A stretch of 64,000 nt of DNA from Dendrobium chrysotoxum (lineage: Eukaryota > Streptophyta > Magnoliopsida > Asparagales > Orchidaceae). Made by a program: the position numbers and the translations under genes. Positions 11,990 to 24,378 of this stretch are shown here, piece after piece. The notes beneath the pieces were generated by a model. The model saw only the letters and a list, made by a program, of their open reading frames with translations. It was not told the origin of the DNA and searched no databases. Every line of letters starts with the position of its first letter. Positions within the stretch are counted from its first letter, which is position 1. The stretch covers positions 35,209,774 through 35,273,773 of the forward strand of contig CM034314.1 of the NCBI GenBank assembly GCA_019925795.1, given 5' to 3'.

Positions 11990-13300
11990 TTGGAAGAAGT
12001 TATTATTCAGGATTATAGAGAACATCTTTATTCTAATAGAACTTTAGATGAATCTTGGAGTGAGGATAAGAATTGTGAGAGGTCAGAAAAATATGTGCAG
12101 TATAATGGTGAAAAATCTAGGGTGTTTAAAAAGAGGTATAAGACTTTGGATACTTCATCTTTAGGTAAAGCATTAAGACCTTCTATGTTGGAATCACCTA
12201 TTTTAGAGCTTAAGGACTGGCCTAGCCATCTTATGTATGCCACTTTAGGTATCCAGTCAAACCTACCTGTAATCATTACTGTAGATCTAGGAGAAGCTCA
12301 AGAAGATAAGTGAATGGAGATTCTAGGTGAGTATAAGAGAGCTTTTAGGTGGACAATTACAATCATTAAGGGGGTTAGTCCTTTTACATATATGCATAAC
12401 GTCTTGATGGAAGAAAACTCTCTAATAAAAGCTTACCCCTAATGGAGGCTTAACCCATCCATGAAGGAAGTAGTTAAGAAGAAAATCCTAAAAAAGATAT
12501 GATGTAGGAATTATTTACCCAATTTGTAATAATTATTGGTTGAGTCCTATTCATTATGTTCTGAGAAAATGTGGCTTGGTTATAGTGTCTAACGATCATA
12601 ATGAATTGATACCTATTAAGAAAATAACTGGGTGGAGGATCTATATTCATTATGAAATATTAAATAAAATCAGTAAAAAGATCATTTCCACTTGCCATTT
12701 ATTGACCAGATGTTATATGGGTTGGTCAAACATCCTTTCTATTATTTCGTAAATGGGTATTCAGGGTACAACCAGATTCCTATAGCACTTGAGGATGAAG
12801 GAAAGGCTAACTTAACCAGTCTCTTTGGGATATTTACCTTTAGGAGGAAACCTTTTATGCTTTGCAATGCCCCTACAACTTTTAGCATCGTATGATGTCT
12901 ATTTTTTAGATTTTATATAGTAAGGCGTTGGGGTGTTTACGGATGATTTTTATGTATTTAGCATTACATTTGATTCTTATATTAATCATTTAACTTCTGT
13001 GCTTAAATGAATTATAGAAACAAATCTAGTGTTACTATAAAAAATTATCACTTTATGGTGGCCGAAGAAATAGTTATACGTCATAAGATTTCAAAAAGGG
13101 GGATAGAGGTGGACAGGGCTAAGGTTCAAGTTATAGAAAGTTTTCCACCACCTATTTCAGTAAAAAGGTGTTACTTGTTTTTAGGACACACAAGCTTTTA
13201 TAGAAGATATATCAAAGATTTTTCCAAAATTTCTAAATCTCTATGTCATTTGTTAGAGAAGAATGTTCCATTTGTGTTTATTGATGAATATCAATGCCTT
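11990..13300 (+). pseudogene. pol: Gypsy-2 reverse transcriptase remnant
   Basis: Four open stretches in different frames cover the RT: 11990-12313 (WPSHLMYATLG), 12540-12752 (PIHYVLRKCG and ITGWRIYIHYE), 12692-12895 (DGYSGYNQI block, here VNGYSGYNQI, then RRKPFMLCNAPTTF) and 13007-13303 (RGIEVDRAKVQVIE, then GHTSFYRRYIKDFS). The first catalytic Asp is Asn. The later DD pair survives near 12940. The palm is nearly complete in order but broken by frameshifts and stops. Confidence 0.75.
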
Positions 13301-13870
13301 TAAAATTTTGAAATAGAATTTAATCACTGCACCTATTACTGTAGCACCTGATTGTCCCTTCTATGTTGAGTTATTATGTAATGTTAGTGATTTTCTCTTG
13401 GAGCTATTTTAGGTCAAAGGAAAGATATAATGTTTCATGTTATATTTTATGCTAGTAGAACTTTAAATACTACTCAATGTAATTATACCACTACTGAGAA
13501 AAAGCTATTAGCCATTTTCTTTGCCTTTGACAAAGTCAATTTTAATTTCATTGGCACTAAGGTTCTCATTTAAATAGATCATTCTGCAATCAAATATCCT
13601 ATCAAAAAAGGATGCCAAGCTGAGATTGGTAAAGTTGATACTTTTATTGCAAGAATTTTATCAACATATCCTAGACAGGAAAGGAACTAAAATCCAAGCT
13701 GATGATCATCTTTTAAGACTTGAGTTGGTAGAATATGTGTCCCAAGAAAATGATATAAATAAATTCATCCCTAATGAACAGTTGTTTGCATTTCATTTGA
13801 GTAGATTATCGTGGTATTATAACATTGTAAATTTCATTATGATTGGAATAATTCCTTTTGATTTACCATC
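13301..13870 (+). pseudogene. pol: Gypsy-2 RNase H remnant
   Basis: Fragments GAILGQRKD, FHVIFYASRTLN and NYTTTEKKLLAIFFAFDK (13400-13540) match the retroelement RNase H. An open stretch at 13626-13883 covers the connection toward integrase (LLQEF, DHLLRLE). Several stops are present. Confidence 0.7.
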
Positions 13871-15110
13871 TACTCAAAAATGAAAGTTCATTAATGACTT
13901 TTTTTTTTCTTTTTGGATGAGCATTACCTCCATAAATGTAGCAATAACATCATTAGGAGATTTGTCTTTGAAGAAGAAATAAAACATATAATTAGGGAAT
14001 GGTAATAATATTATGGAGGGCATTTTGGAGGATTTAAAACTACTTATAAAATTCTTCAATGAGGATTTATTGGCCTAATCTATTTAAGGATGTTAATGCC
14101 TATGTAAGGAAGTGTGATTGGTGTCTGACAATAGGCAATATTACTAGAAGAAATGAAATTCTCCTAAGTTATTTGTTGGGAGTGGAGTTATTTAATTTTT
14201 GTGGAGTTAATTTTATGGTCCTTTTATGCAATTTCATGGGTTCCATTATATTTTATTATTTTTTATAATGTTTCCAGAAGGATTGAAGGAGTTTCTACTC
14301 CTAAAACGAATGCTCAAGTTATTCTCAAAATTTGAAAGAAAAATATTTTCTCTATATTTGGAATGCCTAGAGTTTTATTAGGTGACGGGGGGAGTCACCT
14401 ATGTAATAAAAGAATGGAGACAATGATCACTATATATGGGATTCAGTATAGGGTTTCTATGGCTTATCATCATCAAATTATTGCTTAAGACAAAATCAAA
14501 AATAGGAAGATTAAGAGAATTTTAGACAGAATTGTAAGCTCTAATAGGAAAGATTGGGCTTTAAAGTTTGATGACATATTATGGGCTTATAGAAAAACTC
14601 TTAAAACACCAATTGGAATGTCTCCTTATTATTTAGTCTTTGGGACAGCTTGCTACTTTCCTTTAGGGCTAAAACATAAAGCATTTTTGGCAATCATGGA
14701 ATTAAATTATAAACTTAAGGAAGCTTCAAAAGGCGATTGTTAGAGCTGAAAGATTTGGCAAAATTTAAAAGTTAAGCTTAGGAAAATGTTAAGTTATATA
14801 AGAAGAAAATAAAAAAATGTCATTATCATAAGCTTCTTAAGAAAGAATTCCATTATGGTAAAGAAGTGATTCCATTATATTCTAGATTGAATTGTTTCTT
14901 AGTAAACTTAAATCCAGGTGGTCCAGACCATTCATACATACTATGGTATTTCCTTATGGGGTTAAAGAAATTCAAGATTATAAGGCCTCCCAAATTTTTA
15001 AGGTAATTGGCCAAAGGCTAAAACCTTATTTTGGAGGGGGCATAAATCGTATGGGGAGTACTATTAAATTGGCTTATTATGAAGTGAAATTTTTTGAGGA
15101 ATCTAGCTGA
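13871..15110 (+). pseudogene. pol: Gypsy-2 integrase remnant
   Basis: The zinc-binding part shows GGHFGGFKTTYKIL near 14020 and YVRKCDWC near 14100. The first catalytic Asp of the G-I-D-F-M-G motif is Asn at about 14207. DGGSH near 14385 keeps the second Asp. The C-terminal end at 14892-15110 has KVIGQRLKPYF. It ends before GGAGGCAACCCA, the usual post-pol sequence of the lineage. Confidence 0.75.
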
Positions 15111-15343
15111 AGACTAAGAACTTATCATTAGTTTGGAGGCAACCCACACTTTTTATGTGTATGTTGTATTTGATAAGCTTATAATACACTTGTTATGTTA
15201 TACAGTACAAACATTGTTATCTCAAGTTTCTATTTGGTCTATCACTCCCTAAATGCTTAAATATTGATTACTCCTATTAAATTTAATGCATATTGATATT
15301 CAATCAACTTGTATAAAATTTGTAATTAAAAATTGAGATTCAA
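15111..15343 (+). other. Gypsy-2 post-pol spacer (left part)
   Basis: AT-rich, no frame. It continues after the LINE at 21641. Confidence 0.6.
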
Positions 15344-15357
15344 ATGAGGAATAACTC
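15344..15357. repeat. LINE target-site duplication (left)
   Basis: ATGAGGAATAACTC, repeated exactly at 21627-21640 after the LINE poly-A tail. Confidence 0.9.
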
Positions 15358-15465
15358 GAAGAAATAATTAAAATACTTAGGGGAATAGAGAGAGGGTCTG
15401 GTATTCTAGAGAGAGAAAGCTTGGATTTTCAAATTTCTATTTTGTGAGTTTTTAGGAGTTGTACG

Positions 15466-17476
15466 ATGGCGATGTCTGGTCGCCAGACACCTTCTTCCGA
15501 TGGTCCTAGTAACCCTAGAGCTCTACCTACTGGCAATACAGTAGGTTCTATTCATTCCCTTTTGGCTTTTGGTGATGGATCTTCAATGGTTAGTTTCAAT
15601 AATTCTATTCAAGATGCTAGAGTAAAAAAGAAGAATGGCGGATCGTTGGTGATCAACGAGGGTGGTTTGATGTCTTCCAAATTAATTGTTCTAGATATGG
15701 GTAAAGGAAAGGAGATTTTATTAATAATGAATTCAAGATTCCTAAGTTTTTCCTAAAAATTTCAATTGATAAAGTGGATCCGAATGTTGGGGCCTCATCT
15801 TCCTCTGGTTCCAAGACTGCTGGTAAGGATTCTTTTGTTGTGGGAGGAGGTATTTTAGGTTCTAATGAGGATTTTTTGTTTCTAATAGCAGCATTCTGAA
15901 AATTGCTGCTGGTTTAGTTGGTAGTGCTAGTCAAAGCGGTGTTGTTTCCTCCAAAATTGATTTTGTGGCTGGAGTATTAGATTCCGGGAAGGTGGTGGAG
16001 GATTTGATCAGTTTGACATTATGAATATGGAGAGCTGGATGCTGCAAGAATCAATCTTGATTCGGTTGTAATGCCCAAAGACCCTAGTGGTAATGGGTTG
16101 CATAATGTGTGGAAGAAGAAGGACAATATTCATGTGATTGATTTGGATTATGGCTCCTGCTTGTTTAATGATGGTTCGACGGTGAAATTAAATGTGGAAA
16201 CTGAAATGGAAAATGTCAAGAGACTTAACAATGCTCTAGTAATCAAGGTTTCTGGAGATTATGTGCCTCTTCATCTGGTTAGTTCGAAACTTAGGAGACA
16301 GTGGTCTCAGTTTGGGAAGTTCCACATTATGGTGCTTGGTATGGGATGTAATTTATGCGCTTTTAATGACGAACAAGCTTTGGATTCAGTTCTAAATAAT
16401 GGGCTTTGGTATGTCAATGGACATATTATTGGGTTGGATAGATGGTCGCCTTCATTTTTCACCTCTTACTTAAAAGGATTATCAGCTTCAATATGGATTA
16501 GATTGCCGAACTTACCTCTTCATTGCTAGGACGAGATCAATGTGTATAGGATTGCAACAAAGGTGGGAACACCGTATTTGATTGATGGAAGCATGTTTCA
16601 ATGGAGTAGGAAGGAGTAGCAAGGGTTTGTATTCGGGTCAAGTTGTAGGATAAGCTTCCGCTTGGTGTTTGGGTTGAAGGTTTCTATGGTAAATTTTATA
16701 AAAAATTGAATATGGGAGGATCTCTTCATTTTGTTACAATTGTGGAAGGATTGGCCATGTTAAGAAAGATTTTTTGGAGGCAAGAGTGGAGAGTATGCAA
16801 GATAATGCTTTGCATCAGGCTAAATCTAGTATGATTCATCCAGATCAGGTTCCGTAGTCTGGACCTGCTATTATTGATAAAGTGAATGGTGATAAAGGAG
16901 CTGATTTAGGAGGATATGGACCTTGGGTCCATGTGAACTATGGAAGGAAGAATACTATGAAGTTTGGGTCTAGAAGACCTCCTCAGCATGTTTCGGTGAA
17001 GCCTATGTTAAAGACTTCGGAGGATGATGTCGAGCTGATTTGTCAAAGGAAGTAATAACTAATGATTCAAGCTTAGAGGATGCCCCTTCTTCAAATACAG
17101 TGGAGGCTGTTGCTCGGAATTGTCAAGATCAAACCATCCTTGAAAGTGGTATGATTTCTAAAGATATATCTATTCCTTTAGTTAATAATAAGTTTGATAC
17201 TTTGTGATATTGGTGAAGAGGGGGGAGTTCATTCAGGGTTGTAATGGGGTGGTTGAGCTGGAAAAAAATGTAGATGGTGGTGAGCCGTCTCCAGATGGAG
17301 GTACTTTTGGTTTGAAGGAGATATTTGGAGGAAAGGATGGGAGTTCTTCATGTGTTAAGAGGAATCTTTCTAAACAACTTAAAGGGTTGGGTCCTATTAA
17401 GTTGTCCCTTAGAAGTAGAAGATTTGAGGGGGAGGTGAAAGAAAAGGTGGGGAACTCTTCACCTTCTCATAATTAA
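15466..17476 (+). pseudogene. LINE ORF1 (RNA-binding, DUF4283-like), frameshifted
   Basis: In plant L1 elements ORF1 binds the element RNA. Three open pieces lie in three frames: 15466-15756, 16071-16529 and 17204-17476. The middle piece has the DUF4283 pattern (LRRQWSQFGKFHIMVLG, then GLDRWSPSF and SIWIRLPNLPLHC). Near 16740 a CCHC knuckle reads CYNCGRIGHVKKDF, with the last Cys replaced by Phe. The stop codon of ORF1 and the ATG of ORF2 overlap by one base (TAATG at 17474-17478), as in termination-reinitiation junctions. Confidence 0.8.
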
Positions 17477-20400
17477 TGGCTTCTATTGTATTTTGGAATT
17501 GTAGAGGAGCTTGGAAGAGTAAAGCTTCTCTTTATTTGAAGGAATTTGTGAAGGATAATGAGGTGATGTTTATGGGGTTGTTGGAAACTAAATTGACTTC
17601 TATTAATATAAAGGAAGTTAATTTGCTTATTGGTGTTGATTGGGACTTTTGTTATGTCCCTTCGAATGATTTGTCAAGAGGGATCTTGGTTATTTGGAGA
17701 TCCAATTTGGCTTCTTTCTCTTTGATTAAATCTTCTTCTCAATGCATTATTGGTGATCTTTATATTCATAAGAGGGGGGTGTGGAGGATCCGGACGATTT
17801 TTAGTAGTAAAGATGTGCTTGGGAGGAGAGAACTTTGGAGTGATATTGAATCATGTTCTTCTAAAGATGTTCCTTCAATTATGGGTGGAGATTTCAATTG
17901 TTTTTTGGCCAAAGAAGATAAGAAGGGTGGGAAGAGGTTTTTATTTACTCAAGGCTCCAAGGATATGAAGACATTCTTAACCAATAATGATTTTCATGAA
18001 GCTGGTTTTATGGGGCCTAGATTTACTTGGTGTAATAACAAAGACGGTGGTGATTATATCATGGAGAGGTTGGATAGGTGTTATCTGAATTCCTTGGCTA
18101 TTAATTCTTCTCAGCTTTTTGTGGTGAGGCATCTTGCAGGAATTGCCTCTAACCATTGTCTTATTTTATTAAACTTGTTGAGCAAAATTCTGAAAAGAAA
18201 GAAGATTCTTAGATTTGAGGAGGTTTGGGTGTCTTATCCTGCTTCGAATTCTATTGTTTTTAAAACCTGGAATAAGAGAGCTTATGGGAGCTATTCTGAA
18301 GTTCTTAATATAAAGTTTAAGAGGTCTTCGAAAGCTTTATTTTTCTGGAGTAAAGCTAATCTCAGGGATCTTAATGTTTTGAAGGAGAATCTGAAAAAGG
18401 AAATTATGGATTTGCAAATGGAGGAAGCAAATGTGGGTGGCCTTTCTGATGTGAAGATTGGGATGCTTCGTTCTAAAGTGAATGAACTTAATAGCACTTT
18501 GGCACGTTTAAGTATTTGGTGGAGGTAGCGAACCAAAGTTAACTAGTTTAAGGAAGGAGATATTAATTCAAGATTTTTTAAGTCTTATGCTAACGGCAGA
18601 AGGAATGTCAATTGGATTTCAAAGATTAGAGATCTGGATCGGTTTATGGTTGAAGACCAAAATCAAATTGAGGAAATCTTTTTTGATTTTTTTAAGAACA
18701 AAAGGAGGTATAGGGATTGCAGGTTAGAGGGGTGGCCTTCCAACTTTAATGTCTTGACTGATGAAGATAGACTTTTGCTAGATGCTGAACTTACTTTGGT
18801 GGAAGTTATGGGAGTGGTTCGCGAGCTGAAAGGTCTAAAATCTCTTGGTATTGATGGTATATCCTATTATTTCATTAAGAGCTATTGGCCTATCATTAAA
18901 GATGACATTTGGAGTGCTATTTATCATGTGTTTTCTATGGTATCTATGGATGCAAATTGGAAGGAAACTGTGGTGGTGTTAATTCCTAAAATTGAGAATC
19001 CATCATCTCCGGCTCATTTTTGGCACATTAGCTTGTGTAAATCTATTTATAAGTTGGTGACTAAAATTCTCTTGAATAGGATGCAAGGCATGATTTCGAG
19101 GCTTATTTCCAAAGAGCAAGCGGCTTTCTTGAAGGGTCGTTCAATTTCAGATCATATCCTAATTGCTCATGAAGTGTTTCACAGGTTTAGGTTTTCTAAA
19201 TCTACTAAAGGCTTGGTGGCTTTCAAAATTGATATGGAGCAAGCCTATGATTGTATGGGATGGTCTACTTTGGAGCAGATCTTGCAGTATTTCGATTTCC
19301 CCATGAAGTTCTCTAAGTTGATCATGGATTGTGTTGTGGATGCTAAGTTTTCTATTCTAATTAATGGAAATTATTCCAAGTGGATTATGGCCGAGAGTGG
19401 GTTCCGTCAAGGATGTCCACTATCTCCATTTTTGTTCATTTTATGCTCACAATTGTTATCTAATTCATTGATTCATAAAGGTCATTTGGTGGGTATTAAA
19501 TTGCATTCTAATATTCCTAGAATATCACATTTATTATATGAAGATGATATAGTCATGTTTTATGAATCCAACATTAAAATGGTAAAAGAGATTAGGAAGT
19601 CTCTTTTGGATTTCTATGCTTAGTCGGGTCAGACTATTAATACTCAAAAGTCGATGGCACTTTTTCGTAAGGCTATCAAGAAGAGGAAGAGGAGGATTAT
19701 AGCTCGCATCATGGGCCTTAGAACTATGAAAGAGATGGATTATTTGGGCGTAAAGATTGCTTTAAGAAGGCTTGTTCGTGCTGATTTTCATGGTATATTG
19801 GAGAAAACTTTGGGGAAACTTAATGCTTGGGGTAATAAGTTTATATCCTTGGCTGGGACAATTACTCTTATTAAATCATTCATTTTATTTCTTCCAATTG
19901 TTTATGCTACTCATGCTCTTATTGCTAAACGTATTCTTGGTGGCATTGACAAGATGTGTAGGAACTTTATTTGGCATAAACAGGATGGAAAGAATGGTTT
20001 TCATTATGTGAATTAAGATGCCTTATGCAAACTAGTTCATATAGGGGGATGTGGTCTTCATTCTTATTTGAATATAGTAGATCCGGTGTAAGCAAGGTTG
20101 GCCTGGAACTATCTTGATGATAGTAATTCTGTATTACATAAGACCTTGGCCATTAGGAATGGTAGGAGATGTTGGAATTCTTGTCCGAGGAAGTCAATTT
20201 CTGCAGCATGGAAGATTATAGCTGATGGTGCTAGTGCTCTAGATCCTCTTATTAGATGGAGAGTGGTGGATGGAAGGTCTACATATGTGCTTAAGGATGT
20301 TTGGATTCTTGATAAGAGCATCATTAATTGGCCAACTTTTGCTTCTAAGGATGTTGATCTTGAAATGTTGGTAGAGGAGTTCATTTTCAATGGTGTATGG

Positions 20401-21579
20401 GACATAGAGAGGCTGAGAATGTTTTTTGGAGAGGAGCTGGTTTTGCTGATTAGTAAAATGAAAATATACTCAAATCTTCTTGAAGATCAAGTGGAGCTGA
20501 TATACCAAATTTCTGGTAAGACTATTTCTAGTCTTATTTATCATGTTATGGTCTCTAATAATCCAGTGGATCATCATTGGGGTTGGTTGAGAAAGCTGAA
20601 ACTCAACTCTCAGGTAGAAACATTCTGGTGGAGGGTGTTTCATAATGTAATTCCTACATTCCATTTTCTACAACAAAGAAGGATGTGTGAAAATAGTTCT
20701 TGTCCTAGAGGTTGTATGGAGATTGAAGATTATGAGCATGTGATGGTGGGATGCTGCAAATTGCTGGAAATCATTCGGATCCTGAATACTTGGGGTTTTT
20801 TTATTCCTGTCTTTGATTCATTTGTTGATTGTTGTAGATGGCTGGATAAGAGTGCTTCTACTCATAATATGTTGGGTAAAATATTTTGCACTATTATTTT
20901 TCTTTCATGGAAGTCTAGATGCAAAGTAATTCATGGGGATGGTGAAGATAGTAACACCTTTATTGCTTATAATTCAATTAGTATGGCTTCTATTTAAAGT
21001 TTTCAAGTTTTAATTAAATCTTCATCGGGATCCTGGGATGCTAATCAGTCTTATGGGCTATTCAAGAAATCTTGGCATCCTCCTCCTCCTAATTGGATTA
21101 AGGTGACTGTGGATGTATGCTTGCTCTCATCGTACAAGGCAAGTATTGGAGGAGTTTTTAGAGACAATGGAGGGAGATTTTTATTTTCTTTTGGCTTTAG
21201 TATGATTCATTGGGATGTGAGTCAATTGGAGTTGTTTGTTGTTCAAACGTTGGACCGTTTCTTGCAAAAATGGATGCTAGAGTATAAAGGGATCACTGTT
21301 GAAGGTGATAATGCTAATATCATCAAGCTTCTTCAAAGGTCTTTCAAAAATTATCAAGGTGTTATTAGAAATGATCACTTGGATCCTTCTTATGGGTTGA
21401 GGGATTTTGACTTTGCTATTTTTAATTGGGTGGATAGATGTTGTAATAAGTTAGCTTATCTTTGTGCTAACATTGCACTTAACTTTGATTTTTGTTTGGA
21501 TGATATTAGCTTATGTAGTATTCCTCCTTCTTTTGTATGTTTGTTAAAGGAGGAATGTGTTTCTTCTGATAGTTTGTAA
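17476..21579 (+). pseudogene. LINE ORF2: endonuclease, reverse transcriptase, RNase H
   Basis: One reading frame of 1368 codons runs without a frameshift but with about six stops (among them 18526, 19621, 20014, 20995). Endonuclease motifs are WNCRG, LLETK, GGDFN, GPRFTWCNN and RLDR; the terminal S-D-H reads SNH. RT motifs are KIDMEQAYD and RQGCPLSPFLFI. The Y-A-D-D catalytic box reads YEDD. A zf-RVT-like region (WWRVFHNVIPT, CPRGC, HVMVGC) follows near 20620-20760, then an RNase H-like domain (GGVFRDNGG, ELFVVQ, VEGDN) at 21103-21350. The element is dead. Confidence 0.88.
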
Positions 21580-21626
21580 TAGCTTTCTTTTCAATAAAAT
21601 TGCTTATGCATTTCACAAAAAAAAAA

Positions 21627-21640
21627 ATGAGGAATAACTC
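21627..21640. repeat. LINE target-site duplication (right)
   Basis: Exact copy of 15344-15357. Its first A may be shared with the poly-A tail. Confidence 0.9.
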
Positions 21641-22417
21641 AACATTAGGTGCTTAATTGGAAAAAGAAAAGGGTCATAGTTATAAATTAAATTTATCTTT
21701 ATAGTAACTAATTAAATCATTTAAGTTGATACTCTAGCCCTAATTCAACAAATACAACACAAAAAACACTTGACTACTAGTTAAAATGTATACTGACTAA
21801 ATTTAGAAAAAAAGGTAATACTCAAATTAATCTATTTAATTATGTATAAACTAACATATGACATTGGAGACCTTAACATAACCCTAAATTTAATCAAATT
21901 TAGGTTACTTAAGGGAGTAGTGCAAACAAGTATTCAATACCCTTAATAATGTACTCTATAAAGCAAAAATCAAAAAGAGAAAAAGAAGAAAAAAATGAGT
22001 ACTAAAACAACACAAATTGGTACCTAGAAAAGCTTACTTCCTAAAAAGTTCCTAATACTAAATCAAATAAGTGAAATATAAGTAATCTAATGCATACTAA
22101 TGTTTATTGAAGAATGGAAAAATTAACTAATAAATGAAAATTTTCAAAATGACAAATCACTCAATTCAGCTAAGTGGTTAACTCTTGCACTAACACCTAT
22201 TGAAGATGAAGTTTTGAGTGGATATTAATGTAAGTGATTGAATGGGTTATTTGTTAATGATTTTTTTAATTAAAATTTCCAACCCTAGAGTCATTCCCAA
22301 TTGACATCCACTAGGTAAAGTAAATTCCTATATTTTATTTTTTTAGCATGCAATTTTAGTAGGAAGGTTGAATTACTCAAAGGTGCAATCACACTACTTG
22401 AGGACAAGAAATAGATT
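21641..22417 (+). other. Gypsy-2 3' spacer (right part)
   Basis: AT-rich, no frame. It resembles the gypsy-1 spacer near 45870-46100 (TTACTTAAGGGAG, GAGTACTA blocks), which links the two elements to one family. Confidence 0.6.
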
Positions 22418-22434
22418 AAGATAGGGGGGAATTT
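22418..22434 (+). other. Gypsy-2 polypurine tract
   Basis: TTAAGATAGGGGGGAAT lies directly before the 3' LTR. The preceding ACTTGAGGACAAG phrase is the usual lead-in to the Athila/Tat PPT. It would prime plus-strand synthesis. Confidence 0.7.
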
Positions 22435-23413
22435 TTTAAGAAGAAATTGTGTAATTATTTATTATATATAATTCAAGTAAAAATTTATATTTTAGTTGAT
22501 GTTGTGCAAAAAAATCTCTCTAGAAAGATATGAATTTGCAAAGTCTACAATAGCACCGTAGTGCGCAGACTACTAATGTTGTAGTGTTTTTAAAGCCCTG
22601 ATGCCACATTAAATATTCACAGTGCTCTATGTTTTATCACCTATCCATTTAATTCAATTCCCATTAGAACATCGTCTAATACTGCAAAGCTATTAGCACC
22701 TCACTGCTACAAAAGGAATGTTGTTGTGACATATGCTTTGTCACTTTTTCAAAAAAAAATCAATAGCTCATCACAGACATCTTGAGCACTGCATCACCAA
22801 ATCCCATTCTTGAGTGACACGACATCAAATGAATTGCAACACTATGACATGGGAGTTAGAAGTGGTTAACCTGGAAACATTGCATCGAGTCAACCCAATG
22901 CCATAGTGGAACTAACTTAAGAATGCTGAGGTGCTAGTTCATTAGTGTAATGCTGCAGCACCCCCGTTTTACGTGTCATGGTGTCTAAGTTAGTTTATTT
23001 GTATTAGATATAAATAGTCCTCCTTTTATATTGTTGAGGGATGGTCGTCGCTTTTTTATTGTGCAAAATAGTAAAAAAAAGGGGAAGATAGGGTGGAGAG
23101 TGATCGTGCATAAGGGAAAGCATATCTGGATTGTAAAAGCTATTCCAGGTTATATTTTCTCCACCCATACTCTTGTAATTTATTACGTTATTTGAAATGA
23201 AAATAGTTTTGATGAAAATAAAGTCCATTTCTAGCTAATCTTATTATTTTAGTCTTATACTGTGAATAAACTGTGTTGTAAAGTAGACACTTATTTGTGA
23301 AATGGTTTATGGTTGTTCTCAATTACTCCCAAACTTAATTTTATTTATGTAATGGTTATGTATGAAATTAAAATGTAGAGTGAAACATTGCCTTGATGAA
23401 GGAATGTTGAAAT
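22435..23413 (+). repeat. Gypsy-2 3' LTR, truncated
   Basis: Matches the 5' LTR from 5689 to about 6681, including a decayed GCACC-type array (22550-22980) and TATAAATAG at 23009-23017. It stops at GAGTTGAGAG and is followed at once by gypsy-1 RNase H sequence. About 400 bases of LTR are missing. Confidence 0.7.
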
Positions 23414-24120
23414 ATTTATAAGAGTTGAGAGAGAATTAAAGGTGGATAGAGCCAAGGTGCATGTTATTAAGAGATTCATTAGGGACTTTTTTCAAGATCA
23501 CCAAATAATTGTGTTATTTTCTTGAAAGGATTCCCCATTTAAATTTGATGATTCATGTCATAATGGCTTAACATTTTGAAACATCACTTAATCACTGCAC
23601 CCATTACTATTGCACTTAATTGGAACTTACATATTCAGTTGATGTGTGAGGCAAGTGATTATGTTGTTGGGGTTGTATTTGGTCAAATGAATGACAAAAA
23701 ATTTCATGCTATATTTATGACAGAAAAAAATTTGAATGCTGCTCAACATAATTACACAATAATTAAAAAATAGATGCTAGCAATTATCTTTGCATTTGAA
23801 AAATTTAGATCCTATTTGATTGGAACTATGTTTTTTTATTTATATAGACCACTATACAATCAAATATATTATGAAAAAAAATGGATGCTAAGCTTAGATT
23901 AATGAGGTGGATACTTTTATTACAAGACATTGATGTGGAAATCCTTGATAGGAATGGCACCGATAACTAAGTAGTTAATCATTTTTCTAGGCTAGATTTT
24001 GAAGAATATGTATCTCATGAGTGTAAAAAAAATTAATTCTTCCTTGATGAGCATCTGTTTGCATTGCATTCTAGTGTCTTGGTTGGTATGCTTATATAGT
24101 CAATTATATTATGAGTGGAG
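23414..24120 (+). pseudogene. pol: Gypsy-1 RNase H remnant
   Basis: Begins with VDRAKVHVI, the end of RT, equivalent to gypsy-2 at 13107. The stretch 23576-23773 reads LITAPITIALNW, ELMC-type ASDYVVG and TLNAAQ-type NLNAAQHNYTIIKK, the RNase H core. The usual D of C-D-A-S-D is Glu. Later fragments (VVNHFSRLDFEE near 23970) reach the linker before integrase, where copia-A interrupts at 24121. Confidence 0.7.
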
Positions 24121-24125
24121 TGATC
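24121..24125. repeat. Copia-A target-site duplication (left)
   Basis: TGATC, repeated at 33913-33917 directly after the other LTR. Confidence 0.9.
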
Positions 24126-24378
24126 TGTTGCAAATCTAGTTTTGATGATGACAAACATGTTTTCAGTGTGTTTTGCTTGGCTAACCCGTTTCAGGCACAA
24201 AAGATCACGAGTAAATCAAGCTAATTCAAGATCAGGTCCAAGTGTGTCAAATGTATGATTTTTCTTTTTATTGAGTCAATTGTAATGTAATTGATCCCCT
24301 AGCTAAGTAACCTTGCACACACACACTCAGGGGTAGAGCTTGAGTAAATTAGAGTTTCTGTTCAGTTTTTGTTCAGAT

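Larger units (their letters stand above)
15358..21626 (+). mobile_element. Full-length L1-type plant LINE
   Basis: About 6.27 kb between 14-bp target duplications, ending in an 11-base A run after an AATAAAATTG polyadenylation-like block. It has a GA-rich 5' leader, ORF1, and ORF2 with endonuclease, RT, zinc-binding and RNase H parts. It is inserted in the gypsy-2 3' spacer. The length and intact ends show a full-length insertion. The coding frames are now closed by stops. Confidence 0.92.
5689..23413 (+). mobile_element. Gypsy-2: Athila/Tat-type element nested in gypsy-1
   Basis: It has a 5' LTR (5689-7083 plus 9605-9625, split by a small LTR element), a primer site, gag-pol (9820-15110), a spacer split by a LINE, a polypurine tract, and a 3' LTR from 22435. 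Both LTRs begin with TAAGAAGAAATT and share GTTGTGCAA and TATAAATAG blocks. Its 3' spacer matches that of gypsy-1 (compare about 21890-22020 with 45910-46050), so the two are of one family. The 3' LTR ends early at about 23413, directly against gypsy-1 RNase H sequence. This implies a deletion that removed the LTR end and part of the gypsy-1 RT. Confidence 0.8.

Noticed and set aside
20109..20664. Minus-strand ORFs inside LINE ORF2.
   Set aside because: They oppose a frame with RT and zinc-binding motifs and have no motif of their own.
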